From the NCBI GenBank assembly GCA_023424015.1, contig JAFAEM010000003.1, positions 50,525 to 114,524 of the forward strand: a stretch of 64,000 nucleotides of DNA, written 5' to 3'. Below are positions 9,991 to 18,091 of the stretch, piece after piece (the first letter of the stretch is position 1; every line of letters begins with the position of its first letter). The notes beneath the pieces are model-generated. The model was given only the letters and a program-made list of their open reading frames with translations. It made no database searches and was not told the origin of the DNA. The stretch is from Bacteroidota bacterium (GTDB lineage Bacteria; Bacteroidota; Bacteroidia; Chitinophagales; Chitinophagaceae). The position numbers and the translations under genes were made by a program.

Positions 9991-11475
9991 CTATTGTAAT
10001 AGTGATAAAATGGATGATGGCAATGATTGAGGATCTATTCCCATAGTAGGAATAACGTCATTCAAGACACTGGCCTTATTAATGCCGCTTGACAATAACA
10101 AAATAACCGCCTCTCTTAGGTCATTTTCCTCAAGTGCATCTTTTTCAATAAGCGTAGTAAATGTTTCATCGGCATGGACCTTTTTAATTTTATTCACAGA
10201 CGTCGTGATAATCCTTAAGAATATTTTTAACTGACTTAATTGTTCTTTGGTTAGTGTAGCTTTAAGTGCAAATAGAATAGGGAATTCTTCGTCAATAGCA
10301 AGGGATATGCCTTGGCTTGTCGGCACCTTTTTAAATACTGCTTTCATTGGGGACTTAATAGCTGGTCCTCGTTCTGCAAAATTAAAAAACTCCTTCTCGG
10401 CTTCGGTTTTTAGCTCACTTACATATCTTATAAACCCGACCCTTTCTCCAAACGGAATAATAATAGATGATTTAGCTACATTAAGATGAAAAAGATGGTC
10501 TATGCCATTGCCAATTTCCACCTTTAGACGTGCAAGTTGCAGTCTTGGCGATTTCTTGATAAGGCCATTCCACCCACCAAAAACAATAACTCTGTCGGCT
10601 CTGTAGATATACATACCCTCCATGTCCATAAGACTTTTATGGGCCAGAGTCCATTCTGAAATGCCTTTACTTTCCGCAATACTATTATTTGGCAAAACAT
10701 AACCTTCAAGTTTAAGTTTGTCACCTAATAACGTTTTCTGTCGTATCGATATAGGCCTCGCTTTTACCGGAAATGGGTTGAAGGGTACTAATTGCTCATT
10801 ATTTAAACGAATTTTTAGTGCTTTTGCCCTTTCCATAAACTTGTGAAAGACCAATTGAAGGTATTCTTTTGTAGTTTCAGTTAACTCCTTTTGGATTATT
10901 GCTGATTTATCATTCTTGCTGATATCTGTCTCAAATTTGTATAAACCATGCCAAATAACAATTGTGCTTGGTATAAAGTCATCAAAAGAATTCAAAAATC
11001 CTTTGCTTAAATGAAAATAAGTATTTAAGTAATTGTGAATTTCCTCTTCTGAATTAATTATCATCTCCCAGCTACCCGAGTCTTTAAGGTGATTAACGTC
11101 CCAGGTTCGACCGGAATACCCTTGGCGGCCACGCTTACTAGAAAGAACAGTAAAACAACGGGTCTGCGCAAATGATGCGGTTTTTAACCCAAGACCAAAC
11201 CTACCTAAATCCACAGATTCACGATACTCTTCTGGCGATCTACTTGGAAATTGCATATTCTTTTTTAGCTCATCTGGTGTCATTCCGACACCATCATCAG
11301 AAATGAAAAGTTGAAATGGTGCTACCTGCGTATCTATCAAAACTTCTATTTGTTTCGCATCAGCACTAATCGAATTATCTATCAAATCAGCAATGGAAGT
11401 TTCCAGAGAGTACCCTTGTTCTGAAATTGACTTTATCAAAAATTCAGGGTTGGGTACACACGTTTCGGTATTCAT
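9991..11475 (-). CDS. GHKL ATPase, MORC/MutL-like
   Basis: A 494-residue ATPase with a complete GHKL (Bergerat) fold: N-box ETSIADLIDNSISADA (25-40), DDGVGM (60-65), and GRFGLGLKTAS (91-101). The second half looks like an S5-type transducer domain with no nuclease motif. In prokaryotic MORC/paraMORC restriction systems this ATPase is proposed to remodel DNA superstructure together with a superfamily II helicase and nuclease (gene-context work by Iyer, Abhiman and Aravind). Here it sits between the cytosine methyltransferase (7 bp gap) and the Z1 gene (4 bp gap). The alternative, a true MutL, is unlikely: there is no DQHA-type endonuclease domain and the operon is a defence operon. Confidence 0.88.
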   Translation of the reverse strand: MNTETCVPNPEFLIKSISEQGYSLETSIADLIDNSISADAKQIEVLIDTQVAPFQLFISDDGVGMTPDELKKNMQFPSRSPEEYRESVDLGRFGLGLKTASFAQTRCFTVLSSKRGRQGYSGRTWDVNHLKDSGSWEMIINSEEEIHNYLNTYFHLSKGFLNSFDDFIPSTIVIWHGLYKFETDISKNDKSAIIQKELTETTKEYLQLVFHKFMERAKALKIRLNNEQLVPFNPFPVKARPISIRQKTLLGDKLKLEGYVLPNNSIAESKGISEWTLAHKSLMDMEGMYIYRADRVIVFGGWNGLIKKSPRLQLARLKVEIGNGIDHLFHLNVAKSSIIIPFGERVGFIRYVSELKTEAEKEFFNFAERGPAIKSPMKAVFKKVPTSQGISLAIDEEFPILFALKATLTKEQLSQLKIFLRIITTSVNKIKKVHADETFTTLIEKDALEENDLREAVILLLSSGINKASVLNDVIPTMGIDPQSLPSSILSLLQ

Positions 11476-11482
11476 TAATGTT

Positions 11483-12724
11483 TTAGATTGATGTCTTAAT
11501 TATTTTTGCAATCGCCTGAGCCATTAAAGGGGGTACAGCATTACCGATTTGCTTAAAGGCAGATGTCCTGTTTCGGCCTTCTTTAACACCTTCAAAATAA
11601 AAATCGTCGGGAAACGATTGTAGCCGGGCAGCTTCTCTTACTGTCAGTGACCGATTCTGGTTAATATCTGGATGTATATAATAATGCCCATCTTTTGCTA
11701 TATGTGCCACTATGGTATGTGAGTACTCAGCATTTGCATCAACAACCTTAAATCGGTCAAAAAAAGAATGTTGATTTGAATGCGTTTTCAGTCTTTTAGG
11801 CAATGACGTATAATTTAATCTTTCTCCTTTATGTAGTAACTCAACAGCGATGCGGTAAATTTCCTTATCCTGTCTTGTATGTGGCCGTGCAATATGCTGT
11901 GTAAGCGTGTCAATACCATTTCGGATGCAACTTTCAGTCAGATACTTTGTTGAGGACTTAGTATATCTGGAATATTTATCTAATCCCTCGCCGGATTGAA
12001 TTCGAGGTAAATCGCTTAGTAACTCTTTTACTGTATAATTTGAACTACTTCTTATGGATTCAAGATCAGGTAACGTAATTTCTATATCCTTTCGCAAACC
12101 AATAATGACAACTCTCTTTCTGTTCTGCAAGACCCCGAAGTTGTTAGCTTCGAGCGTGAATAATTTTATCTGATACCCCTTCTTATCAAAAAGCCGCTTC
12201 ATATTCTCTAAATAAACTCCGGAGCCGGCAGATTTCAAGCCCAATACATTCTCAAATACAAACAATTTTGGTTGATATCTCTCAAGATACTTTGCGTATT
12301 GTACATAAAGGTAGTTCCTTGAATCACCTTTCATCCCGTCCTCTCGCCTCGCTCTTCCAACTAATGAATAAGCTTGACAAGGCGGACCTCCAATTATTAA
12401 ATCTACGTTCCGGTCATTCAGTTGAGACGCTATAATTTTATGTATTCGTGAATTGCTATCGCCACCGATTGGAAGATTTATTACACTATTTAAAACCGAA
12501 ACAGGAACCTCCCGATATAATTCAGCCCTCGTTATTTCATTCTTAAGATATGACAAATAGGCCCCAAACTTATTGTTAGATTTAAGATAGTGGAATGCGG
12601 CCCTTGTCCTTAAGGTAAAGCAGGCCGCCTCATCCATCTCTACATGTGCGATAGGTTCAAATCCTGCCTTAATAAATCCCTCTGATAATCCTCCCGCCCC
12701 GGCAAAAAGGTCAATAAACGTCAT
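11483..12724 (-). CDS. DNA (cytosine-5-)-methyltransferase
   Basis: A 413-residue enzyme carrying all main m5C-methyltransferase motifs in order: I (DLFAGAGGLSEGF, 5-17), IV (GGPPCQAYSLVG, 112-123, catalytic C116), VI (ENV, 158-160), VIII (QNRKRVVIIG, 200-209), IX (LTVREAARLQSFP) and X (FKQIGNAVPP). It should methylate the host genome at the system's recognition site, protecting it from the nuclease machinery encoded downstream. The target-recognition region lies between motifs VIII and IX, and the recognised sequence cannot be deduced. It is second in the operon, 4 bp after the vsr gene; a Vsr next to a C5 methylase is the classical arrangement. Confidence 0.95.
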   Translation of the reverse strand: MTFIDLFAGAGGLSEGFIKAGFEPIAHVEMDEAACFTLRTRAAFHYLKSNNKFGAYLSYLKNEITRAELYREVPVSVLNSVINLPIGGDSNSRIHKIIASQLNDRNVDLIIGGPPCQAYSLVGRARREDGMKGDSRNYLYVQYAKYLERYQPKLFVFENVLGLKSAGSGVYLENMKRLFDKKGYQIKLFTLEANNFGVLQNRKRVVIIGLRKDIEITLPDLESIRSSSNYTVKELLSDLPRIQSGEGLDKYSRYTKSSTKYLTESCIRNGIDTLTQHIARPHTRQDKEIYRIAVELLHKGERLNYTSLPKRLKTHSNQHSFFDRFKVVDANAEYSHTIVAHIAKDGHYYIHPDINQNRSLTVREAARLQSFPDDFYFEGVKEGRNRTSAFKQIGNAVPPLMAQAIAKIIKTSI

Positions 12725-12728
12725 CTTT

Positions 12729-13145
12729 TTAAGCTAATATTTTAAAGGCCAATTTATTAAGAGTTTTTGTCATTTTGTTCGCTTTTAAATCACATTCCCA
12801 TAGTATTATCACTTTCCAACCCTCCCTCTTTAGAGTTTTAATGGCTTTCTTATCATTGTATTTGTTACGGGCTATTTTATCCTGCCACCATTGAGTCCGT
12901 GTCTGAGGAATTTTAAAATACTTACAATCCTTGTGTCCGTGCCAAAAGCAGCCGTGGATAAAAATTACGACTTTGTACTTTTTCAAGACAATATCAGGGC
13001 TGCCTGGATATCTGTTATCATGCACCCTGAAACGGAATCCTCCTGCAAAAAGCGCTTTTCTTACGATAATTTCCGGCTTCGTGTCTTTAGACCGAATGCG
13101 GCTCATGTTGAAACTTCTGACATCCCTGGTGTGTACATCGGCCAT
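12729..13145 (-). CDS. vsr: Very short patch repair endonuclease Vsr
   Basis: A 138-residue T:G mismatch nickase. I take the start at 13145 because MADVHTRDVRSFNMSRIRSK matches the usual Vsr N-terminus; an upstream in-frame ATG at 13208 would add 21 residues not seen in the family. Catalytic and structural features: the SKDTKPE helix, GSPDIVL with the metal-binding Asp, and IHGCFWHGH with the histidines and a Zn-binding Cys, then a C-terminal GWKVIILWECDL strand. It repairs T:G mismatches formed by deamination of the 5-methylcytosine made by the neighbouring methyltransferase. It is the first gene of the operon, so the promoter should lie in 13146-13300. Confidence 0.93.
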   Translation of the reverse strand: MADVHTRDVRSFNMSRIRSKDTKPEIIVRKALFAGGFRFRVHDNRYPGSPDIVLKKYKVVIFIHGCFWHGHKDCKYFKIPQTRTQWWQDKIARNKYNDKKAIKTLKREGWKVIILWECDLKANKMTKTLNKLAFKILA

Positions 13146-13235
13146 AAACCCAAATATTTTTGGTTTCAAAAGGTAAGCTCCCCACACAACTTCTTCCTGC
13201 ATTGTCAATTAATTTTGACCAACAACTACAAATAA

Positions 13236-13560
13236 ACAAAGCGAATAAATTTAGCCAATCATTTCCATTTTAAAAACCTCAACAAATAAGTTTCTGATTA
13301 AGAGTACACTTCTTTGATATTTTAAGCGCTATCAATGGATAAGGCCGTCGAAGAATTCGAAATTGAAGGTCATATTTTGTTGCGTTTAGGAAATACGGGA
13401 ACCCGTAATTTTTTCATAAAAGACAGTACTATCTTGGAAATGTTTCTGCAGACAACAAGCTAAAGGAGGGTTGATTATTGACCAAATGTGGAACTATGAT
13501 TTCGATAAATCCAACCCCACATCGCCTTTTATAATTGAAAAAATTGTAAAATACAATCGA
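13236..13560 (+). other. Leader region with a possible 42-codon ORF
   Basis: AT-rich gap between the restriction operon and the next plus-strand gene. It should contain the operon's promoter on the minus strand. A 42-residue open frame (13335-13463, plus, starting MDKAVEEFEIEG) could be a gene relic; it has no recognised relatives that I can name. Confidence 0.25.
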
Positions 13561-13923
13561 ATGAGAAAGTATCTAACTATAGCAACTATCCTCTTCTTTG
13601 CGACTAGCGTAAAATCTCAGACTTGCGAAGAAATAATGAAAACAGTTAAATCTCATGGCTATGGATCAACGTACACGAGCTTTAATAGTGAAGCAATTGC
13701 AAAAGTTACTTTTTATCAAATTTCTGTTGATTACAATACATACTATTTTGCCATTGTATGCTTTAAACAACAGTACTCTGGATGTAGAGAATATGTCTAT
13801 CAAGTAGGACCAAATACAAAATTTAACTACTCGCTTAAATATCTGAGCAGTGCAGGCAAAGCTTTTTGGGAATATATTCATCCATATCGCAAAAATTTGG
13901 GCTGCGCACCCGATTTTGACTGA
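13561..13923 (+). CDS. Small secreted protein with KTSC-like domain
   Basis: I start at 13561 because the resulting 120-residue protein begins with a clear signal peptide (MRKYLTIATILFFATSVKSQ); the open frame extends 30 codons further upstream without a signal sequence. The C-terminal 60 residues resemble the KTSC fold: a YFAIVCF strand, then YVYQVGP, then YLSSAGKAFWEYIHPY, the last matching the usual 'A-S-G-x-F-x-x-x-I' ending. Four cysteines in the mature part may form disulfides. Function unknown. AT-rich composition resembles the neighbouring restriction operon, so it may have arrived with it. Confidence 0.55.
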   Translation: MRKYLTIATILFFATSVKSQTCEEIMKTVKSHGYGSTYTSFNSEAIAKVTFYQISVDYNTYYFAIVCFKQQYSGCREYVYQVGPNTKFNYSLKYLSSAGKAFWEYIHPYRKNLGCAPDFD

Positions 13924-14054
13924 CGAGTTTAGATATTACCGATCTTTCAGAACTGTGCCCGTTGATCCTCGTTGTAGCATGAGCAATCTGATGCACAATA
14001 ATATAAAATCGCCCCAAAATAATAGTTGATGAAGGGAATAAGAAAATGCAATTA

Positions 14055-14131
14055 ATCGAGTAGGAAGGTAGTCATTAGTGGCTATCTGACCTTTCACACC
14101 ACAGTACGTGCCTTCGCTATACGGCGGTTTG
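14055..14131 (-). mobile_element. Group II intron 3' end (domains V-VI), remnant
   Basis: Read on the minus strand, AACCGCCGTATAGCGAAGGC followed by ACGTACTGTGGTGTGAAAGG resembles bacterial group II intron domain V (a hairpin with a GAAG-type loop). A domain VI-like arm follows, and the run ends in CTACTCGAT, the usual bacterial intron 3' terminus. It lies directly downstream of the reverse-transcriptase C-terminal fragment at 14132-14308, as in complete introns. No 5' half (domain I, GUGYG start) was seen nearby, so this is a truncated, presumably immobile copy. Confidence 0.6.
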
Positions 14132-14308
14132 TCAGAATGGTTTTAACTGGTGTTCAGTCTTCCAATAGTAGTAGTTTGCGAATCCTACATACCCGAGCCG
14201 GGTAAAATAGTCAATGTTGAGTGTACGGCTCAGTACTGGGTTCTTTGATAATCGGGAGTAGCCTTTACGGCTGTTGTTCCACTCAAAAGCCACTACCCGG
14301 TCCGATAA
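14132..14308 (-). pseudogene. C-terminal fragment of group II intron reverse transcriptase/maturase
   Basis: An open minus-strand frame of 58 codons ending at the TGA just before domain V. Its content (VVAFEWNNSRKGYSRLL, NPVLSRTLN, FTRLGYVGFANYYYWKT) matches the C-terminal SRKGYW...TL...LG pattern of intron-encoded proteins. An in-frame TAG at 14309-14311 cuts it off; the RT and maturase X domains are missing. A plus-strand frame over the same bases (14221-14475) is probably spurious. Confidence 0.6.
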
Positions 14309-14544
14309 CTATTAATTATGAGGGGATAGATGTAACGGCAACATGGAACTCCGGATGGTCGCGCCTCCTTTATTTACCAACCCAGGTAAACTCCGTAGCC
14401 GTTCCATTATACCAGCTTCCATCTGAGAATTCACCACAGTTCATTGAATTAGCAATGAACTTGTGGTATTTTTAATCCGTAACCCTGTGAATCATGCATG
14501 GCAGCTCCAAAAGGGTTAGAATATTTTTAAATAATAACGTCGCG

Positions 14545-16038
14545 ATGGATATGATCATATACCTGGTTGCCGGATTGCTTATCGGCGCCCTTATCGGATG
14601 GCTACTGGGGAAATCGGCAAGCCGTAACGCATGGGAAGCAAAAAACAGGCTGCTTCAACAACAATATAACGAACTCGAAAAGGAGTTTGTGGGTTTTCGT
14701 GCCACCCAGGCCGGCCAATTGAGCAACGCACAGCGCCAACTCAGTGAGAAAACAGCCGAGCTGACATCATTGCAACAAGCAACAAAGGAAATACAAGCGC
14801 AATTTGCCGACGCAACTTCACAACTCGCCAGCACCAGGGCCGACCTGCGTGCGGCCAATCAGCTCCTGCTGGAAAAACAAAAAGAAGAGGCAGGGCTGAA
14901 AGAAGAACTCCGGATGATCAAACAGGAATTGTCTGAAACGGGGCAGCAACTAGCTAGCGAAACCGCCAACAACAAAGCTCTGCAGGAAAAACTCAACACT
15001 CAAAAACAGGAAATCGAGGCCCTGAACAAAAAGTTCCAACTGGAGTTTGAAAATATCGCAAACCGGATCCTTGAATCGAAAACCGAAAAGTTCACCGAAC
15101 TCAATAAAACCAACCTGAACCAAATACTGGAACCCCTGGGTAAAAATATTACGGAGTTTAAAACCAAGGTGGATGAAGTGTATCAAAAAGAGTCCAGGGA
15201 GCGGTTCTCCCTGGGCGAACGAGTGAAAGAACTCGCAGCGCTGAATCAGCAGATCAGCCAGGAAGCACAAAACCTCACACGTGCATTGAAATCAGAATCC
15301 AAGACCCAGGGCGGATGGGGGGAGCTGATCCTGGAAAATATCCTCGAACGATCAGGGCTGGTAAAGAACCGGGAGTATTTTATGGAGCACCAGTTGCACG
15401 ATGAACAGGGTAATCCTTTGCGGTCGGATGGAGAAGAAAGAAAAATGCGGCCGGATGCGGTGATCAAATACCCTGACAACCGCCATGTGATCATCGACTC
15501 CAAAGTATCGCTCAATGCTTTTACAAGAAGCGTTGATGCAGTAGACGACACAGCAAGAATGAATGAGCTGAGTGAACATGTGGCCTGTGTGAAAAGACAT
15601 GTCCAGCTCCTCAGCTCAAAAGGATATGATGACTACAGCAAAAGCCTGGACTTTGTCATGATGTTCATCCCCAGTGAACCCGCTTATATCGCAGCGCTAC
15701 AGGCCGATCCGGAACTCTGGAACTATGCCTATGATAGACGGATACTGCTATTAAGTCCAACCAACCTGATCACTTCCCTGAAGCTGATCGCAGACCTTTG
15801 GAAACGGGAATACCAAAACCTGAACGCCAACGAAATTGCCGAGCGGGGGGCTAAATTGTATGATAAGTTCGTGGGTTTTATTTCCAACCTGCAGGATGTT
15901 GGCGATCACTTACAAAAAGCCCAAAACAAATACGGGGAAGCATACAAACAATTATCTACGGGCAATGATAACCTGGTCGCGCAAGCAACTAAATTGAAAG
16001 ATCTTGGGCTGAAAACTAAAAAGAGTTTGCCGGAGTAA
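14545..16038 (+). CDS. rmuC: DNA recombination protein RmuC
   Basis: Start placed at ATG 14545, which gives the normal RmuC beginning: a membrane anchor (MDMIIYLVAGLLIGALIGWL) followed by a long coiled coil (about residues 35-190). An upstream in-frame ATG at 14494 would put 17 extra polar residues before the anchor. The C-terminal half is the RmuC domain with PD-(D/E)XK-like features: TQGGWGELILENILERSGL, then MRPDAVIKYPDNRHVIIDSKV, and FVMMFIPSEPAY. RmuC limits inversion at short inverted repeats and is thought to act as a DNA-processing nuclease. GC content is higher than in the restriction operon, consistent with core genome. Confidence 0.93.
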   Translation: MDMIIYLVAGLLIGALIGWLLGKSASRNAWEAKNRLLQQQYNELEKEFVGFRATQAGQLSNAQRQLSEKTAELTSLQQATKEIQAQFADATSQLASTRADLRAANQLLLEKQKEEAGLKEELRMIKQELSETGQQLASETANNKALQEKLNTQKQEIEALNKKFQLEFENIANRILESKTEKFTELNKTNLNQILEPLGKNITEFKTKVDEVYQKESRERFSLGERVKELAALNQQISQEAQNLTRALKSESKTQGGWGELILENILERSGLVKNREYFMEHQLHDEQGNPLRSDGEERKMRPDAVIKYPDNRHVIIDSKVSLNAFTRSVDAVDDTARMNELSEHVACVKRHVQLLSSKGYDDYSKSLDFVMMFIPSEPAYIAALQADPELWNYAYDRRILLLSPTNLITSLKLIADLWKREYQNLNANEIAERGAKLYDKFVGFISNLQDVGDHLQKAQNKYGEAYKQLSTGNDNLVAQATKLKDLGLKTKKSLPE

Positions 16039-16096
16039 TCCGAACATTTCTAAAACAAAGTGGCCCCATAGTTAGCGTTCCTAAGCATCACGATAA

Positions 16097-16783
16097 TCAA
16101 ATAAATGATGTTGCCGGAATTAAATTGCCTGCCTTAATTTTTGACGAACAGATCTCGCCGGCCTCGCTGCAACAACATTCATCGCGTTTATTTTTTAAAT
16201 AAGGACTACTGCAGTTCCAGCAACTGGTCGCCCGTTCGTGGGAGACATGAAAATCCATATCAACAATGATATTCCTTTCCCCGGTAGAAATGGATACTGC
16301 TTCAAAACCAGCGCTTCCATCAGTCCGGACATAAAGCTTTCCCAGGTAGCGAAAGCCGGCCTTGCGAATGCCTTTAGACGAGGATCTGTTTTCCGGTGCG
16401 TGGATGATCCAGAAACGTTCGGCTTTGGCTCCTTCATACTGAAGGATGTATTGCAAAAGTAAAGGATAGATGCCTCTTCCACGGAATTCCGCCATGGTGC
16501 GAAAATTCCAGAGATAGCGATTTCGTAAGGGCAATACAAAGTCGTGTGCCAGTTCGCCAATCCTGGCCCTGCCCCTGGCCATCCAGCCAAAGGCTGCCGG
16601 TTGGCCGTTAAAAAATGCGATAAAAGCAAGATTATCGTTGGCCAGCCGCTCAACCACTTCGCCTTTTGTTATTCCACCCATTTGCGACAGTAGCGTAATG
16701 TCGGTGCTTTCTTCGATGTGGAGACCCTGGATTTGTTTTAGCGTTGGAACCGGCGATTTAGTTGAAAATGTATAGAGTGACAT
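16097..16783 (-). CDS. GNAT-type acetyltransferase with Cys-rich tail
   Basis: A 228-residue protein. Residues about 45-165 look like a GNAT fold: LAFIAFFNGQPAAFGW (beta2-beta3), WNFRTMAEFRGRGIYPLLL (beta4 and the R/Q-x-x-G-x-G/A acetyl-CoA loop), then WIIHAPENRSSSKGIRKAGF. The last ~45 residues carry a cluster of six cysteines (CWNCSS, CCCSEAGEIC), which suggests metal binding and is not part of a normal GNAT. It is downstream of the Cys-rich peptide gene on the same strand, with a hairpin between them, so they may share a transcript. Substrate unknown. Confidence 0.75.
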   Translation of the reverse strand: MSLYTFSTKSPVPTLKQIQGLHIEESTDITLLSQMGGITKGEVVERLANDNLAFIAFFNGQPAAFGWMARGRARIGELAHDFVLPLRNRYLWNFRTMAEFRGRGIYPLLLQYILQYEGAKAERFWIIHAPENRSSSKGIRKAGFRYLGKLYVRTDGSAGFEAVSISTGERNIIVDMDFHVSHERATSCWNCSSPYLKNKRDECCCSEAGEICSSKIKAGNLIPATSFI

Positions 16784-16818
16784 GGCGAATATTTTCGGTT
16801 AAATAGGTTGTGAAGAAT

Positions 16819-16845
16819 GGGAGGAGCAAACATTCCGCTCCTCCC
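16819..16845 (-). terminator. Intercistronic hairpin
   Basis: Perfect 9-bp inverted repeat GGGAGGAGC/GCTCCTCCC with a 9-nt loop, between the Cys-rich peptide stop and the acetyltransferase start. There is no good T-run on the minus strand, so it may be a processing or stability hairpin, or a weak terminator that sets a high peptide:acetyltransferase ratio. Confidence 0.5.
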
Positions 16846-16854
16846 GTTGATCTT

Positions 16855-16962
16855 TTAACAGCCGCAGCCGCACATACATGCTCCACCCGGACAGACCTCA
16901 CCGCAGTTACAAATAATATGGTTTGATGATGTGCCGCAGGTGCATTTGTTTGTTGTGTTCAT
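16855..16962 (-). CDS. Cys-rich metallothionein-like peptide (35 aa)
   Basis: A 35-residue peptide with nine cysteines in CxC and CGC arrangements (CTCG near the N-terminus, ICNC, then VCPGGACMCGCGC at the end), two thirds of them in its second half. The start ATG at 16962 is preceded by an A/T-rich leader, as expected for a strongly expressed Bacteroidota gene; an in-frame upstream extension to 17106 has unrelated, GC-richer coding and is unlikely. The cysteine pattern implies binding of soft metals (Cu, Zn, Cd or Hg). It is divergent from an AraC-type regulator. No exact family assignment: it is shorter than classical bacterial metallothioneins. Confidence 0.7.
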   Translation of the reverse strand: MNTTNKCTCGTSSNHIICNCGEVCPGGACMCGCGC

Positions 16963-17017
16963 TGCTTTGTTTTTTTTTAAATTTTTTGATAGAATTGACA
17001 AGGCAAAACTACATATG

Positions 17018-17049
17018 CCAGGAGGGGTCACTGTTACACCCTGGAGGGA
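17018..17049. promoter_or_regulatory. Candidate AraC-type operator (direct repeat)
   Basis: Two copies of CC(A/T)GGAGGG, 22 bp apart (17018 and 17040), in the divergent region between the Cys-rich peptide and the AraC regulator. Two helical turns is the usual spacing of AraC half-sites. Inferred from position and spacing only. Confidence 0.35.
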
Positions 17050-17185
17050 TTGATGTACATAATTCCCGGAATCCCGTCTATTGGGAAGAATGTATCGCCA
17101 CGCCAATACAAACGGCTGACGGACCAGATTGCTTTTGCATTTCCTCTAAACCTAAACACTAACTTTATCCTACCTATTTAAGCAT

Positions 17186-17980
17186 ATGCAAACGCCTAAG
17201 GCTTCGATCTATTTAAGTCCAACCCACATGATGCTGGCGTCGCCACAACTGGTTGCCGGCGAGCATCAACATGCTATGATACAGTTTACCTGCTCGTTGG
17301 ACACTGAGCCGTTTTCTGTTTGGACAGAAGTCGATGGCTGGCTACGAACTAATGGGGTGTTGATTGACAGCAATATTGCGCACAGTGTAAAAGATTTTAC
17401 CGGCTGGCAGGTCACCATTTGCATTATTCCCGATGCTCGCAAAGGAAAACGGATCCAGGAGAAAGCTTTACAGGGACAAGCCGTGAAATATTTTAAAGCC
17501 GAAGCCATTCAGCCCCTGGTAGACACGCTGCAGATTACCCGGCAGCAACTTCTTCCTGACAGTAACGCTTTTCAGGTGTTGACTAATTCAGTTTTTGAGC
17601 ATTTGCTTGGGGAAGAAGCTTTTCTGCCACCCCTCGACAGCCGGATTATTGCCGCCATCCGTTCCATCGGTCAAAATATACATACCGGCATTTCCGCCGC
17701 CGCCCTGGCGGCCGAAGTTCACCTGTCTGAGGATCGCTTTCTACATTTGTTTAAAGAACAAATCGGCGCACCACTGCGGCAATATATACTATGGCAGCGT
17801 ACGATGGCTGCGATTGAAGCATTTATTAATGGTTTGTCAGCAAAAGAAGCGGCTTATGCAGCCGGTTTCTCCGACCCCGCACATTTTTCCCGCACCTTTA
17901 TGCAAATGTTCGGCGCCCAACCATCGTCCTACGCCGCGATCAAGCCGCTCTATCATTTTGCCTTCTTCCAGGATATTTAG
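17186..17980 (+). CDS. AraC family transcriptional regulator
   Basis: A 264-residue regulator. The C-terminal ~100 residues hold the two helix-turn-helix units of the AraC/XylS family (ISAAALAAEVHLSEDRFLHLFK and SAKEAAYAAGFSDPAHFSRTF, ending QPSSYAAIK). The N-terminal part is a cupin-like sensor: SPTHMMLASPQLVAGEHQH, with His residues that could bind a ligand or metal. A TAACTTTA sequence ending 19 bp before the start resembles a -7 box. It is divergent from the Cys-rich peptide gene, with possible operator repeats between them, so it is a likely regulator of that gene. The effector is unknown. Confidence 0.88.
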   Translation: MQTPKASIYLSPTHMMLASPQLVAGEHQHAMIQFTCSLDTEPFSVWTEVDGWLRTNGVLIDSNIAHSVKDFTGWQVTICIIPDARKGKRIQEKALQGQAVKYFKAEAIQPLVDTLQITRQQLLPDSNAFQVLTNSVFEHLLGEEAFLPPLDSRIIAAIRSIGQNIHTGISAAALAAEVHLSEDRFLHLFKEQIGAPLRQYILWQRTMAAIEAFINGLSAKEAAYAAGFSDPAHFSRTFMQMFGAQPSSYAAIKPLYHFAFFQDI

Positions 17981-18091
17981 CTCATTTGACCCCAGCTGAA
18001 AACAATAGCCAGTTTATTCAAGCCGACAGCCGTTTTGTTCAATTGCTTACCTGCAGGTTATTGTTACTTTGTTACTGCAAAAAAACAAAAG

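Noticed and set aside
14221..14475. Plus-strand frame with a lipobox-like GCCS, start GTG
   Set aside because: Follows a stop directly, starts with GTG, and half of it lies antisense to the group II intron reverse-transcriptase fragment.
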